A stretch of DNA of 64,000 bases from Paramesorhizobium leguminum (GCF_003217235.1 NZ_QJTF01000002.1:212437-276436), one strand, 5' to 3'. Numbered from the stretch's first letter, positions 1-9,144 are shown. Notes: generated by a model from the letters alone, not told the origin. Made by a program: numbers and translations.

Positions 1-150
1 ATCCGCATATCGGCACCCCGCCGGTAGACGGCAACGGCCGCCCGGCGATCGAGGGCCCCAACCGGACGCATCCGCATATCGGCAACCCGCCGGTAGACGG
101 CAACGGCCGCCCGGCGATCGAGGGCCCCAACCGGACGCATCCGCATATCG
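1..150 (+). repeat. 69-bp tandem repeat, two full copies plus a partial third
   Basis: Units begin at 1, 70 and 139 with ATCCGCATATCGG. The first two differ at only one or two bases (ACC versus AAC early in the unit), so amplification is recent. The period is a multiple of three and encodes the 23-residue repeat of the overlapping coding region. The array probably continues upstream of the window. Confidence 0.85.
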
Positions 151-272
151 GTTCCGGCGTAACGGGGGGTAATTCCTCCATTGGCGAGGGAGTCACGGTA
201 AGCGGTGGTTCGATCGCCGGCGCTTCCACCCATGGGTCTATGGGCAGAAGCAGCGGCGGATCAAAACGCTAA
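1..272 (+). CDS. C-terminal end of a repeat-containing protein (5' truncated by the window)
   Basis: The reading frame is open from the window edge to a TAA at 270-272. It shows one complete 23-residue unit (PHIGTPPVDGNGRPAIEGPN then RTH), a second unit, and the beginning of a third. A Gly/Ser-rich tail of about 40 residues ending SGGSKR follows. The units are Pro/Gly-rich with no hydrophobic core, which suggests an extended, possibly surface or secreted, protein; that is inference. The N-terminus lies outside the window, so signal peptide and family cannot be judged. A strong hairpin follows the stop. I do not recognise the family. Confidence 0.6.
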   Translation, partial: PHIGTPPVDGNGRPAIEGPNRTHPHIGNPPVDGNGRPAIEGPNRTHPHIGSGVTGGNSSIGEGVTVSGGSIAGASTHGSMGRSSGGSKR

Positions 273-293
273 ATCACTAAGCTAACAACTACG

Positions 294-317
294 GAGGCCG
301 GCTTGAGAGCCGGCCTC
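294..317 (+). terminator. Hairpin between convergent genes
   Basis: A perfect 9-bp stem (GAGGCCGGC / GCCGGCCTC) with a 6-base loop lies 21 bases after the stop of the repeat protein, followed by the pyrimidine-rich TCTAT. The next gene runs toward it from the other side, so it could end transcription in both directions. The T-run is weak. Confidence 0.6.
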
Positions 318-358
318 TCTATAGCGATAAACTCTTTATCGGAACAAAGGTTCCGATC

Positions 359-1156
359 TCAGGTACAGACCCGGTTGCGGCCCATATTCTTGGCTTGATA
401 AAGCAGCTGGTCCGCGCGGCGATAAAAATCCTGCCAGCTTTCCTGCCGGTCCCATTCCGCAACGCCAATGCTCGTTGTCACCTTTATCGGCACATCGTCC
501 ACCGTGAGCGCGATTTCCGAAACCGCCTTGCGGATGCGCTCGGCAAGCTTTGCCAGATATTCCTTCTCCATGTTGGAGACGACGATGGCGAACTCCTCGC
601 CGCCAAGCCGCGCCACCACGTCATGATAGCGTGTGTAATCCTTCAAGCAATGTGCAACTTCCCGCAGCACCGCGTCGCCCATATCATGCCCATAGGTATC
701 GTTGACCGATTTGAAATGATCCAGATCCAGGATCATCAGCCCCACCGGTTTGTCGATACGCCCGAACTGCACGAGATATTCCTTGAGCGCCTCGTCGAAA
801 TAGCGCCTGTTCTGCATTCCGGTCAGACCGTCGGTCAGCGCCGCCTGCGCCAGCGTCTCGGACCGGGCGGAGAGTATCTGCGTCATCTGCTGCAGCTTGC
901 CATGGTCCTGCGCCTGGATGCGGATGAGCGGATAGATAAGAAAAATCCCTGACAACAGCGCCGCAGCCAGAAAGAGCAGCGCAAACCCATTGGCCTGGGC
1001 GACATAATCGACCAGCATGGCGATGTCAGGGCCCATCGAGAGCGGCGTCAACATGCCCAGCGCCGTCTGAACGCGGTAAAGCATGATACCCACGCCGCCC
1101 AGAAAGACGATCAAAATAAAGAATGATGTTTCCGACTTGTAAAATCGCATGTGCAC
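359..1156 (-). CDS. Membrane-anchored diguanylate cyclase (GGDEF domain)
   Basis: Predicted to make cyclic di-GMP from two GTP. The 265-residue protein has two N-terminal membrane segments (about 11-30 and 56-79), a short linker, then a GGDEF domain. The active-site motif is GGEEF at 185-189, a functional variant. An inhibitory I-site RxxD (RYHD, 176-179) sits five residues before it, so product inhibition is likely. The metal and substrate motif DLDHFKSVND is intact (about 144-153). There is no recognisable sensory domain beyond the membrane part. A second ATG two codons in is an alternative start. It appears monocistronic, and its regulatory target is unknown. Confidence 0.9.
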   Translation of the reverse strand: MHMRFYKSETSFFILIVFLGGVGIMLYRVQTALGMLTPLSMGPDIAMLVDYVAQANGFALLFLAAALLSGIFLIYPLIRIQAQDHGKLQQMTQILSARSETLAQAALTDGLTGMQNRRYFDEALKEYLVQFGRIDKPVGLMILDLDHFKSVNDTYGHDMGDAVLREVAHCLKDYTRYHDVVARLGGEEFAIVVSNMEKEYLAKLAERIRKAVSEIALTVDDVPIKVTTSIGVAEWDRQESWQDFYRRADQLLYQAKNMGRNRVCT

Positions 1157-1241
1157 GCAGCCCCCGCTGACGCCATATACAACCTACGGGCGTTTCCAGC
1201 CCGTTAATTGCGCCACCGAATAATACTTGTTTGGCGTGCTG

Positions 1242-2159
1242 TCAGGAAAAAGCGTCGGCCTGGTTTACGTTGCGTAAAATCCGCCAGTTGGAATCGAGCT
1301 GATTGCGGAACCAGGTCATCTGCCGCTTGGCATATTGCCGCGTCGCGATCTTCGCCAGCTCCGCCGCCTCATCGAATGTAATCTCCCCTGCCAGCGCCGC
1401 GCCGATCTCGCGCACACCGATGGCCTTCATAGCCGGTAGCTGCGTAGAAAGCTCGAGCGCGAGCAATGCCTTGACCTCATCCACCGCGCCGCCCTGCATC
1501 ATCATGTCGAAGCGTTGCGAAATGCGTGCCGCAAGCCATGCCCGATCCGGCAAAATGACAATTTTCCGCGCGGCATCAGCATCCACCAGCGCCCTGCCCT
1601 TTTCTTTCTGCCAGTCATAGATCGACCGGCCGGAGGTCTCGATCACCTCCAGCGCCCGGACAATTCTCTGTCCATCGGTTGGTCGGAGGATGCCGGCGGC
1701 AATGGTATCCATGCGGCCAAGCACCCGATGCAGTGCCGGTGCGCCTTCCGCCGCCAGCCGCGCCCGCCAGTGCTCGCGTACGATGTCCGGCACTTCAGGC
1801 ATGTCGGACAGGCCGCCGGTGAGCGCGCGAAAATAAAGCCCCGTGCCGCCGACGAAAACCGGCGCGCGGCCCCGCAGTTCCGGCCGCTCCAGCACCGCTT
1901 CCACGTCCGCCAGCCAGCGCCCGGTCGAATAGAGTTGCGATGGCGGCACATGGCCGTAAAGATAATGCGGAGCCATAGCCAGGTCACCGGCCTGCGGCCG
2001 CGCCGTCAGCTGGTCGAGAACGCCGTAAACCTGCATGGAATCGGTGTTGACGATGAACCCGTCCCGCTCCTTGGCCAGACGCAACGCCAGCGCCGACTTG
2101 CCGCTTGCCGTCGGTCCGGCTATCAGGATTGCGTTCTTGATTGTCACATCATCCACCAT
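1242..2159 (-). CDS. miaA: tRNA dimethylallyltransferase MiaA
   Basis: Transfers the dimethylallyl group to the N6 of A37 in tRNAs that read codons beginning with U. The 305 residues match the usual family length. The P-loop GPTASGKS is at 15-22, followed by the NTDSMQVY substrate motif, a [10 protein letters not shown] motif and the [13 protein letters not shown] segment near the C-terminus that contacts tRNA. The start lies only 15 bp from the divergent serB start, so the two genes share a very small promoter region. Nothing in the sequence is abnormal. Confidence 0.96.
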   Translation of the reverse strand: MVDDVTIKNAILIAGPTASGKSALALRLAKERDGFIVNTDSMQVYGVLDQLTARPQAGDLAMAPHYLYGHVPPSQLYSTGRWLADVEAVLERPELRGRAPVFVGGTGLYFRALTGGLSDMPEVPDIVREHWRARLAAEGAPALHRVLGRMDTIAAGILRPTDGQRIVRALEVIETSGRSIYDWQKEKGRALVDADAARKIVILPDRAWLAARISQRFDMMMQGGAVDEVKALLALELSTQLPAMKAIGVREIGAALAGEITFDEAAELAKIATRQYAKRQMTWFRNQLDSNWRILRNVNQADAFS

Positions 2160-2174
2160 GCCGGGAATTGCCTC

Positions 2175-3062
2175 ATGTCACTGGTCGCCACGCTCATCGC
2201 CAATCCGGCTCGTCCTGTTCTAACCTCGTCGCTGGGGATTAAAGCCTCCGCGGCGGTGAATGCAACCGGACTTTATTGGCTGGCCGACGGCGTCGCCTGT
2301 GATCTGGCCTTGAAGGACGGCGCCGATATCCTTGAGACCGCAACTCTTCTGCGCGAGGCTATCGACGGCGAGCCGGTCGATATCGTCGTGCAGGAACAGG
2401 ACGGGCGGCGCAAGAAAGTGCTGATCGCCGACATGGATTCCACCATGATCGGCCAGGAATGCATCGATGAACTGGCCGAGGAAGCAGGCCTGCGCGATGC
2501 CGTCTCAGTCATCACCGCCCGCGCCATGAACGGCGAAATCGCCTTCGAGCCCGCGCTGCGCGAGCGCGTGGCGCTCCTGAGGGACCTGCCGCTTTCCGTC
2601 ATCGACAAGGTGATCGCCAGCCGCATCACGCTGACGCCGGGCGGCGTCGAACTGGTGCGCACGATGAAAAAGCACGGCGCCTACACCGCGCTTGTCTCCG
2701 GCGGCTTCACGGTCTTCACCCGCCGCATCGCCCGGATGATCGGCTTCAACGAAGACCGCGCCAATCTGCTGCTCGACGATGGCGAGCGACTGACCGGCGA
2801 AGTGGCTGAACCCATCCTCGGACGCGAGGCCAAGGTGGAAAAGCTGCTCGATATCTGCACAAGGCTCGGCATAACGACCGACGATGCAATTGCGGTTGGC
2901 GACGGCGCTAACGACCTCGGCATGTTGCAACTCGCCGGAACCGGCGTCGCGCTCCATGCCAAGCCGGTCGTCGCCGCTGAGGCCAAGGTCCGCATCGACC
3001 ATAGCGACCTCTCCGCGCTGCTCTATATGCAAGGGTATCGCAAGACGGATTTTGTCACATGA
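2175..3062 (+). CDS. serB: Phosphoserine phosphatase SerB
   Basis: Final step of serine synthesis, hydrolysing phosphoserine. The ATG at 2175 is chosen because it begins the conserved N-terminal region; the open frame extends further upstream only as antisense of miaA. The 295-residue protein has a short N-terminal ACT-like region (about 1-75) and then a HAD domain. HAD motif I DMDST is at 86-90, motif II SGGFTVF follows, and GDGAND is the motif III/IV metal site. The stop codon overlaps the ATG of the following acetyltransferase remnant (ATGA), which suggests the two were once co-translated. Confidence 0.95.
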   Translation: MSLVATLIANPARPVLTSSLGIKASAAVNATGLYWLADGVACDLALKDGADILETATLLREAIDGEPVDIVVQEQDGRRKKVLIADMDSTMIGQECIDELAEEAGLRDAVSVITARAMNGEIAFEPALRERVALLRDLPLSVIDKVIASRITLTPGGVELVRTMKKHGAYTALVSGGFTVFTRRIARMIGFNEDRANLLLDDGERLTGEVAEPILGREAKVEKLLDICTRLGITTDDAIAVGDGANDLGMLQLAGTGVALHAKPVVAAEAKVRIDHSDLSALLYMQGYRKTDFVT

Positions 3063-3619
3063 TCATAGCGGAAACCGAGCGGCTCATAATCCGCAACTGG
3101 CAGAAATGCGACCGCTAACTCTTTCACGAAATCAATTCCGACCCAAAGGTGATGGAGTTCTTAGGCTTCACTCGCGACCGGGCGCAATCGGATGAACTGT
3201 TCGACAGGCTCAAGCGCGATATCGACACGACTGGATACGGTTTCTATGCACTGGAAGAGCGGACGACCGGCGCTTGCATCGGCTTCGCAGGCCTAGCCCT
3301 CACCGACCTCGAACCGTATTTCACCAAAGGCACCGTCGAAATCGGCTGGCGGCTGGCAAGGCGCCATTGGGGCAAGGGCTACGTGACGGAAGCCGGACGC
3401 CGCCTGCTTGCGTTGGGCTTCGACGAGCGAGGCTTAAACGAAATCGTCTCCTTCGCCGTCTTCAACAACCACCGCTCCACCGCAGTCATGGAACGCCTCG
3501 GCATGAAACGCGATCCGGCCCGCGATTTCGATCATCCGAAGATTGGCGACGCGACGCCGCATCTGAAGCGACATGTGGTTTATAGTCTTAGGCGAGAGGA
3601 TTGGGTACAAACGGTATAG
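3059..3619 (+). pseudogene. GNAT-family N-acetyltransferase broken by an early stop codon
   Basis: From the ATG at 3059 (overlapping the serB stop) the frame reads [19 protein letters not shown], a typical start of RimJ/RimL-type acetyltransferases. It then meets TAA at 3116-3118, codon 20. The same frame continues with LFHEINSDPKVMEF and runs without another stop to 3619. The rest of the domain is intact, including the acetyl-CoA region ARRHWGKGYVTEAGRR. A single base change at codon 20 explains the break. A shorter protein from the GTG at 3149 or ATG at 3152 is possible but would lack the first strand of the fold. A sequencing error is the alternative. Confidence 0.75.
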
Positions 3620-3818
3620 CTAGAGCGGTTCTTGTTTTGATGGCATCGCCAAGCGCCCTCGCCCTTCGAGGCTTCGTTCCGCTTCGCTCCACTATGCACC
3701 TCAGGATGAGGGCTACTGCGGCGCTGCAACCCTTCACCCTCATGGTGAGGTGCGAGCGTAGCGAGCCTCGAACCACGGGGGTGAAGGGCACACAGTTGCT
3801 TCCATTAAATTGCTCTAG
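3620..3818 (+). repeat. Interspersed palindromic MITE-like element, copy 1
   Basis: About 199 bp bounded by CTAGAGC and GCTCTAG, filling the gap between the acetyltransferase remnant and degP. Internal landmarks are CAAGCGCCCTCGCCCTTCGA and a CCTTCACCCTCATGGTGAGG palindrome. A second copy in the opposite orientation lies at about 15936-16152. It has no coding content and no transposase, so any mobility would have to be supplied elsewhere. Confidence 0.75.
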
Positions 3819-3829
3819 GCGATTTACCC

Positions 3830-5359
3830 TCATTCCACCCGCACCGTAACAAACCGCAATTCCCCAGTCTTCGACGCCAGCATAAGCAGCGCGTTCTTGC
3901 GGCCATCCTGGCGCAGCTTGTCGACGCGCTTCTGCACGTCCTCCGGCGAGGTAACGGTTTCCTGGCCGATGTCGACAATCACTTCGCCGGGGGCGATGCG
4001 CTTTTCGGCTGCCGCCGAACCCGGCGCAACCTCGGTTACCACCACGCCCTGCACATCGGGCGCGATCTCGAATTTCGCGCGCGTCGCGTCGTCCAGCGCG
4101 GCCAGCTTCATGCCCAGCACAGCCGTGGCAGCGGGCTTTTCCGCCTCGTCCTTCTTCTTGTCGGCGCCCTTGTCCTTGCTGCCATCCTTCGATTCCGTCT
4201 TTTCAAACTCCTCAAGGCGGCCAAGCTTCACCTTGACGATCTCTTCCTTGCCCTTGCGGATGACGACGACCTCGACCTCCTTGCCGACAGGGCTTTCAGC
4301 CACGACGCGCGGCAGGTCGCGCGCGCTATCGACCGGCTTGCCGTCGAACTTGATGATCACGTCGCCCGGCTTGATTTCCTTGTTGTCGACATTGCTGCCT
4401 TCCACCAGGCCGGACACCAGCGCCCCCTTGGTGGAGGCGAGGCCAAGACTTTCCGCAAGCTCGTCCGTGACGGGCTGGATCCGCACGCCAAGCCAACCGC
4501 GGCGCGTCTCGCCGAATTCCTTCAACTGGTCGATAACCGGCACCGCCATTTCGGATGGAATGGCAAAGCCGATGCCGATCGAGCCGCCGGATGGCGAGAT
4601 GATCGCGGTGTTCACGCCAACAACCTCGCCTTCCATGTTGAACAACGGGCCGCCGGAATTGCCCCGGTTGATTGCTGCATCAGTCTGGATGAAGCTGTCA
4701 TAGGGGCCGGAATTGATGTTGCGGTTGATCGCCGAAATAATGCCGAGCGTCACCGTACCGCCGAGGCCGAAGGGATTGCCGATGGCCATGACCCAGTCGC
4801 CGATGCGCGCCTTCGATGAATTGCCGAACTTCACCGCTGTGAGCTTATGTTTCTTCGGATCGATCTTCAGCACGGCCAGATCGGTCTTGGTGTCCTTGCC
4901 GAGAACTTCCGCCTTCAGCTTCGTCCCGTCGTTGAAAACGACCTCGACCTCATCGGCATCCGCGATGACGTGGTTGTTGGTGACGACGATCCCCTTCTCC
5001 GCATCGATGACGAAGCCGGAACCGAGCGACTGCACCCGGCGCGATTCCTCGCCGCCCTTGCCCTTCGGGCCGAAGAAATCATTGAAGAATTCCTGGAACG
5101 GCGAATCTTCCGGCAGTTGCGGCACAGGCGCCTGCTGATCAGCTCCGGGTGTCTTCACATTCTGCGCGGTGGAGACGTTCACTACCGAATCGATCAGCTT
5201 CCCCGCCAGATCCGCCACCGACTTAGGGCCTGCCACCGCAGGAGCCGGGGTCGGAGCTGGCTGTGCGGATACTTGCGCAATCGCGGAAACCGGCATTGCT
5301 CCAATGGCAAGCGCGGCAACGCCAGCGCGAAGATAACCGGATCGATTCCCGAAGGCCAT
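3830..5359 (-). CDS. degP: Periplasmic serine protease DegP/HtrA family
   Basis: Envelope quality-control protease and chaperone. I start at the ATG at 5359 because GGAG lies 12 bases before it and a signal peptide follows at once (about 1-29, ending SAIAQ). The 509-residue protein has a trypsin-like domain with the triad His130, Asp160 and Ser235 (NNHVIAD, KTDLAVLK, RGNSGGPL). Two PDZ domains follow (about 280-380 and 415-509), separated by a Lys/Glu/Asp-rich linker at about 390-415. An upstream in-frame ATG at 5437 would give a 26-residue extension without a ribosome site and is unlikely. A hairpin separates it from the hflKC operon, so it probably has its own promoter. Confidence 0.93.
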   Translation of the reverse strand: MAFGNRSGYLRAGVAALAIGAMPVSAIAQVSAQPAPTPAPAVAGPKSVADLAGKLIDSVVNVSTAQNVKTPGADQQAPVPQLPEDSPFQEFFNDFFGPKGKGGEESRRVQSLGSGFVIDAEKGIVVTNNHVIADADEVEVVFNDGTKLKAEVLGKDTKTDLAVLKIDPKKHKLTAVKFGNSSKARIGDWVMAIGNPFGLGGTVTLGIISAINRNINSGPYDSFIQTDAAINRGNSGGPLFNMEGEVVGVNTAIISPSGGSIGIGFAIPSEMAVPVIDQLKEFGETRRGWLGVRIQPVTDELAESLGLASTKGALVSGLVEGSNVDNKEIKPGDVIIKFDGKPVDSARDLPRVVAESPVGKEVEVVVIRKGKEEIVKVKLGRLEEFEKTESKDGSKDKGADKKKDEAEKPAATAVLGMKLAALDDATRAKFEIAPDVQGVVVTEVAPGSAAAEKRIAPGEVIVDIGQETVTSPEDVQKRVDKLRQDGRKNALLMLASKTGELRFVTVRVE

Positions 5360-5497
5360 GAGCGCAACTCCGCTAATATGAATAATCGATGACGCCGGGC
5401 GTGGAACCGCACCGATGGCAGGAAGCGATTGAAGCAATCGCCTGATTCTCAGCTTACCTCAGAAAATACGGTTTGTTTGCGGCCTTGAAAAGCTTCT

Positions 5498-5538
5498 CCT
5501 GCCGTCATTCCCGCGCTTGTCACGAGAATGACGGCAGG
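5498..5538 (-). terminator. Hairpin after the hflK-hflC-DUF2065 operon
   Basis: A perfect 13-bp stem (CCTGCCGTCATTC / GAATGACGGCAGG) with a 15-base loop starts 7 bases after the DUF2065 stop. On the minus strand it is followed by AGAAGCTTTTC. It either ends the operon or is a REP-type palindrome used as a terminator. Confidence 0.6.
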
Positions 5539-5545
5539 ACCTCAA

Positions 5546-5731
5546 TTATCCGCGCACCAGCCAGACGATGGCGACGCCCGCCGCAATCGCGAGAATACCG
5601 GCAATCCGCAGCACGGTCTCCGGCATCTCAGCCACATCCTTGGCAAAGCGCTTTGCCAGAGAAGGAAAGCCGCCATAGATCAGCCCCTCGAAGACGAAGA
5701 GCAGGCCTACGGCGGCAAGAAAGTCACTCAT
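5546..5731 (-). CDS. DUF2065 small inner-membrane protein
   Basis: A 61-residue protein with two hydrophobic segments (about 4-20 and 40-58) joined by a short basic loop. It matches the DUF2065 family, regularly found directly downstream of hflC in proteobacteria. The gap to hflC is 15 bp, so it is the last gene of that operon. No biochemical role is established; an accessory role with HflKC or FtsH is inference from position. Confidence 0.85.
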   Translation of the reverse strand: MSDFLAAVGLLFVFEGLIYGGFPSLAKRFAKDVAEMPETVLRIAGILAIAAGVAIVWLVRG

Positions 5732-5746
5732 GAACGAACATTCCGG

Positions 5747-6670
5747 TCATCGCGCCGGTGCCGGGCTTGCCGGCTTGGCTGGCGTCGTCCCTTCCGCGTT
5801 CTGGAAGTAGCGGAAGAATTCCGAGTTCGGCGAGAGCACCATCGTCGTGCCGGAATTCTCCAGCGCCTGCTGATAGGCCGCCATCGAACGGTAGAACGCG
5901 AAGAAGTCCGGGTCCTTGCGCGAGACATTGGCGAAGATGCTGCTTCGCTCCGCCTCGCCCTGCCCACGCAGGATTTCCGATTCCTTGCGCGCTTCCGCCA
6001 GGATTTCCACGACCTTGCGGTCAGCCACGGCGCGGATGCGCTGTGCCGCCTCACGGCCACGGGCGCGCAGGCGCTCGGCTTCCGAAAGCCGCTCCGCCTT
6101 CATCCGGTCATAGGTCTGTTGCGAAACTTCCGCGGTCAGATCCGTGCGGCGAATACGCACGTCCTCGATGGTGAGGCCCAGCGAGGTGGCGTCTGGCCGC
6201 AGCTGATCGCGCACCTCGCGCATCATGTCGCCTCGCCCATCCGACAGCGCCGCTTCAAAGCCGCGCTGGCCGTAGACCCCGCGAAGCGCCGCATCGAGAC
6301 GCGTACGCAGCCGCTGCTCGGCCAAGGTCGTCTCGCCCGAAACCGTCTGCATGAACTTCCGCGCGTCGGTGATGCGATAAACGAGGAAGGCATCGACATC
6401 ATAAAACTTGCCGCCCGAAACCTGGACGCGAATATCGTCCAGATCGAAGCGCAGCAGGCGGTCGTCGATGATCTTGACCACGTCCGCGTCGAAGAAGGCA
6501 AACGGCAGCTTGAAATAAAGGCCCGGCTTGCTCTCCACATTCACGATCTTGCCGAAGCGCTGAACGATGGCCTGCTGGCGCTCCGAGACGATGAATATTG
6601 AGGAATAAAGCAGGAAAGCGACAATCGCGATGAGCCCTACGATGAAGGGTAGACGATTCTGGTTCATCAC
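5747..6670 (-). CDS. hflC: HflC, FtsH-modulating SPFH-domain protein
   Basis: Partner of HflK in the large membrane complex that encages the FtsH protease. The 307-residue protein has one N-terminal membrane segment (about 8-26), then a band-7/SPFH domain, then a long charged helical region (KAERLSEAERLRARGREAAQ) and a Pro/Ala-rich tail. Its ATG overlaps the hflK stop by 4 bp, so translation is coupled. Length and motifs are as expected. Confidence 0.94.
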   Translation of the reverse strand: MMNQNRLPFIVGLIAIVAFLLYSSIFIVSERQQAIVQRFGKIVNVESKPGLYFKLPFAFFDADVVKIIDDRLLRFDLDDIRVQVSGGKFYDVDAFLVYRITDARKFMQTVSGETTLAEQRLRTRLDAALRGVYGQRGFEAALSDGRGDMMREVRDQLRPDATSLGLTIEDVRIRRTDLTAEVSQQTYDRMKAERLSEAERLRARGREAAQRIRAVADRKVVEILAEARKESEILRGQGEAERSSIFANVSRKDPDFFAFYRSMAAYQQALENSGTTMVLSPNSEFFRYFQNAEGTTPAKPASPAPAR

Positions 6671-7827
6671 TGGCTGGCTCCCGTCGCGCTGCTGGTCCCG
6701 GAGGTACTGCCGCCGCTTGTGTTATTCTGGAAGACGCTTGGGCCGCTTGGCGCGGGCCGCTGCTTCGTCAGTTCGTTGAGCGGCAGGTAAGGCATCACAC
6801 CCGTTCCCTGATCGATGATCACCTTGTTCGAGCCTTTAAGCACCTTTTCCATCGCCTCCAGGAACAGACGCTTGCGCGTCACATCCGGCGCCTTGGCATA
6901 TTGATCGTAGACGGAGGTGAAGCGCTGCGCCTCGCCTTCGGCTTCCTGCACGATCTGGTTCTTGTAGGCCGCTGCCTCCTCGCGAATTTGCGCGGCCTGA
7001 CCGCGCGCCGCGCCCAGCTTCTGGTTCGAATACTGGTTGGATTCCTCGACGAAGCGGTCCTCATCCTGTTCGGCGCGTTGCACCTCGTCGAACGCATCCG
7101 CTACTTCCGGCGGCGGCGCGGCGTCCTCGATCGAAACGGCGTTGATCTGAATGCCCGTCTTGTATTCGTCGAGCGCGCCCTGCACGATGGCGCGCACCTC
7201 ATTGGCAATCTGGGCGCGATTATCACGGAACACGTCCTGCGCCGGACGCCGGCCTACGACCTCGCGGATGGCGCTTTCAGAAACCTGCTGCACCATGCTG
7301 TCGGGATTTTCCACGTTGAACAGATAATCGCGTGGCGATGTGACCTGATAAAGCACCGAGAACTGGACGTTGACGATGTTCTGGTCGCCGGTCAGCATCA
7401 GCCCCTGCGTGGCGCCGCGCGTGCCCTGTCCGCCGATATTGATCTGCTTTTCGGCGATCGACGCCTTTTCATAGGTCTCGATCGGCCAGAAGTGGAAATG
7501 AAGGCCCGGACCCGCGATTTCTTCCTTGGGTATACCGAAGCGCGATTCAACGGCAAGCTCATCCGGCTGCACCGTATAGACGCATTTGAAAAGCCAGAAG
7601 CCCAGAAGCAGCGCTGCAATCAGCGCATAGATGGCGTAATTGTTACGACCGCCGCCGCCGGGGAAAACCTGTTTCAGCCGATCCTGCCCTTTGCGCAAGA
7701 TATCTTCCAGATCAGGTGGCGTGCCAGGATTGCGCGGGCCTTTTCCGCCGCCGCCCCACGGGCCGCCATTATTGTTGCCGCCGCCGCCCCACGGGCCGCC
7801 GCCGCCATTCTGATTGCTCCAGGGCAT
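6667..7827 (-). CDS. hflK: HflK, FtsH-modulating SPFH-domain protein
   Basis: First gene of the operon. The start at 7827 is chosen because GAGAGG lies about 6 bases before it; an in-frame ATG at 7851 has no such site. The 386-residue protein has a Gly/Asn/Trp-rich cytoplasmic region (1-60), one membrane segment (about 64-83), a band-7 domain, a coiled helical region and a Ser/Gly/Thr-rich C-terminus. It forms a heteromer with HflC around FtsH. Confidence 0.94.
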   Translation of the reverse strand: MPWSNQNGGGGPWGGGGNNNGGPWGGGGKGPRNPGTPPDLEDILRKGQDRLKQVFPGGGGRNNYAIYALIAALLLGFWLFKCVYTVQPDELAVESRFGIPKEEIAGPGLHFHFWPIETYEKASIAEKQINIGGQGTRGATQGLMLTGDQNIVNVQFSVLYQVTSPRDYLFNVENPDSMVQQVSESAIREVVGRRPAQDVFRDNRAQIANEVRAIVQGALDEYKTGIQINAVSIEDAAPPPEVADAFDEVQRAEQDEDRFVEESNQYSNQKLGAARGQAAQIREEAAAYKNQIVQEAEGEAQRFTSVYDQYAKAPDVTRKRLFLEAMEKVLKGSNKVIIDQGTGVMPYLPLNELTKQRPAPSGPSVFQNNTSGGSTSGTSSATGASQ

Positions 7828-8008
7828 TCTTACCTCTCGTTTCGCACGCAAGAGGGAGCGTGCGGCCTCCCGGCATCAATTGATGTTTCCCGTTTATAGG
7901 GATGGTAAAGGCCGCTTTCAACGCAAGCGACAAGTTTTCGGCAATTTGTGGAGAGTTTTCAGTGATCTTTCCGATAAATCAGCTGTTATGACGCAGCCGC
8001 GACTGGTC

Positions 8009-8533
8009 CTACAGGTCGGCGCGCTCATAAATAATATAACGCGTGGCGTGGCTGTCCTTCTCGCCGGTCGGCACTTCTTCCATCGAAGCCATGCGCCACA
8101 GCGCCGGATCGATCGGCGGAAAATGCGTGTCGCCTTCCACCTCGCCCTTGACCTCGGTCACGTGCAGCCGGTCCGCCAGCGGCAGGGTCTGGCGATAAAT
8201 CTCGCCGCCGCCGATCACGCAAATCTCGTTCGCCCCCGCCTCGTCCGCGCGCCTGCGAGCAATCACCAGCGCATCTTCCACCGAACAGGCAACATCGATG
8301 CCATCCACCGCGAAATCCGCATCGCGGGTAACAACGATATTGGCCCGCCCCGGCAACGGCTTCCCGATTGATTCCCAGGTCTTGCGGCCCATGATAACCG
8401 GCTTGCCCATGGTAATCGCCTTGAACCGCTTCATATCCGTCGAAAGCCGCCACGGCAGCCCATTGTCGCGCCCGATGACCCCGTTTTGCGCGACGGCGAC
8501 GATGATGGAGATGGTGGGGGAAACCGCGCTCAA
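8009..8533 (-). CDS. folA: Dihydrofolate reductase
   Basis: Reduces dihydrofolate with NADPH to regenerate tetrahydrofolate used by thymidylate synthase. The 174 residues include the motif VIGRDNGLPWRLSTDMKRFK with the substrate-binding acid, the cofactor motif MGRKTWES and the GGGEIY motif. The only plausible start is a TTG at 8533, which overlaps the brnA stop codon (TTGA), so folA translation looks coupled to the antitoxin gene. thyA lies just beyond the toxin-antitoxin pair, restoring the usual thyA-folA order. Confidence 0.92.
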   Translation of the reverse strand: MSAVSPTISIIVAVAQNGVIGRDNGLPWRLSTDMKRFKAITMGKPVIMGRKTWESIGKPLPGRANIVVTRDADFAVDGIDVACSVEDALVIARRRADEAGANEICVIGGGEIYRQTLPLADRLHVTEVKGEVEGDTHFPPIDPALWRMASMEEVPTGEKDSHATRYIIYERADL

Positions 8534-8847
8534 CGCGACGCCCGCTTGATGCTCGCCAGCATTTCACGGCGCAGGATTCCATTCATCCGCGTTTGATAGC
8601 CTTTGCCTTGCGACTTGAGCCAAGCCAGCACATCGGAGTCAATCCGGACTGTCGTAGAGGTCTTGGTCGGCTTGAGAAACGGGTTGCGTATAGCATTTTC
8701 CCAAAACTTTTCGGTGAGCGGCGGAATGTCACTGAAATCAATTTCGCTATCCGGCATTTCGGCCAGTGCCTTGAGCTCCGCTTTCTCCTTTTCGGAGAGT
8801 GGCGGAGGATTGTTCAAGTCGAATTTAGTACGAACGTCGTCGCTCAT
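8530..8847 (-). CDS. brnA: BrnA-family antitoxin
   Basis: 105 residues from the ATG at 8847. The N-terminal half is acidic and Pro-rich (PPPLSEKEKAELKALAEMPD); the C-terminal half is a ribbon-helix-helix DNA-binding region (STTVRIDSDVLAWLKSQGKG then YQTRMNGILRREM). BrnA antitoxins bind BrnT and repress their own promoter; BrnTA was first characterised in Brucella abortus. The gene overlaps brnT by 23 bp and folA by 4 bp. An earlier in-frame ATG at 8919 would extend it into brnT and is less likely. Confidence 0.88.
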   Translation of the reverse strand: MSDDVRTKFDLNNPPPLSEKEKAELKALAEMPDSEIDFSDIPPLTEKFWENAIRNPFLKPTKTSTTVRIDSDVLAWLKSQGKGYQTRMNGILRREMLASIKRASR

Positions 8848-9127
8848 AGCGTTTCCTTTCTTTCGGGTCGGCATGGCGGGCCGAAATGATACGAATAATT
8901 TCCGTGCCATCCTCCTCATCCCATATCATGTGGGCTACGATGAGCAGCATATGACCATCCACAAGACCTATGGTCTGCCAACGATATTCGCCATCATCGA
9001 TACGATCTTGCTCGATGGTTGCAAACGGATCGGCAAATGCACGCCGCGCTAGCTCGAAACTGATCTTATGCTTTTGTTGATTGGAACGGTTCTTGCTTTC
9101 ACTCCAGATAAATTCGCGTTCGTTCAT
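8825..9127 (-). CDS. brnT: BrnT-family ribonuclease toxin
   Basis: 100 residues with the BrnT layout: EFIWSESKNRSNQQKHKISF near the N-terminus, ARRAFADP, then a strand-rich core and RIISARHADPKERKRYE at the C-terminus. BrnT is a RelE-like ribonuclease that slows growth when free of antitoxin. GGAGG lies just before the start region; an ATG four bases upstream is in another frame. A palindrome that could be the BrnA operator lies 18 bases upstream. The toxin precedes the antitoxin, as is normal for this family. Confidence 0.88.
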   Translation of the reverse strand: MNEREFIWSESKNRSNQQKHKISFELARRAFADPFATIEQDRIDDGEYRWQTIGLVDGHMLLIVAHMIWDEEDGTEIIRIISARHADPKERKRYERRRSY

Positions 9128-9144
9128 GCATAGCCCCCTCCGTA

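Noticed and set aside
2175-3062. Longer serB starting at 1515
   Set aside because: The extra region is antisense of miaA; the family start is at 2175.
5528-6601. 357-codon open frame opposite hflC
   Set aside because: Antisense shadow; no domain and no conserved start.
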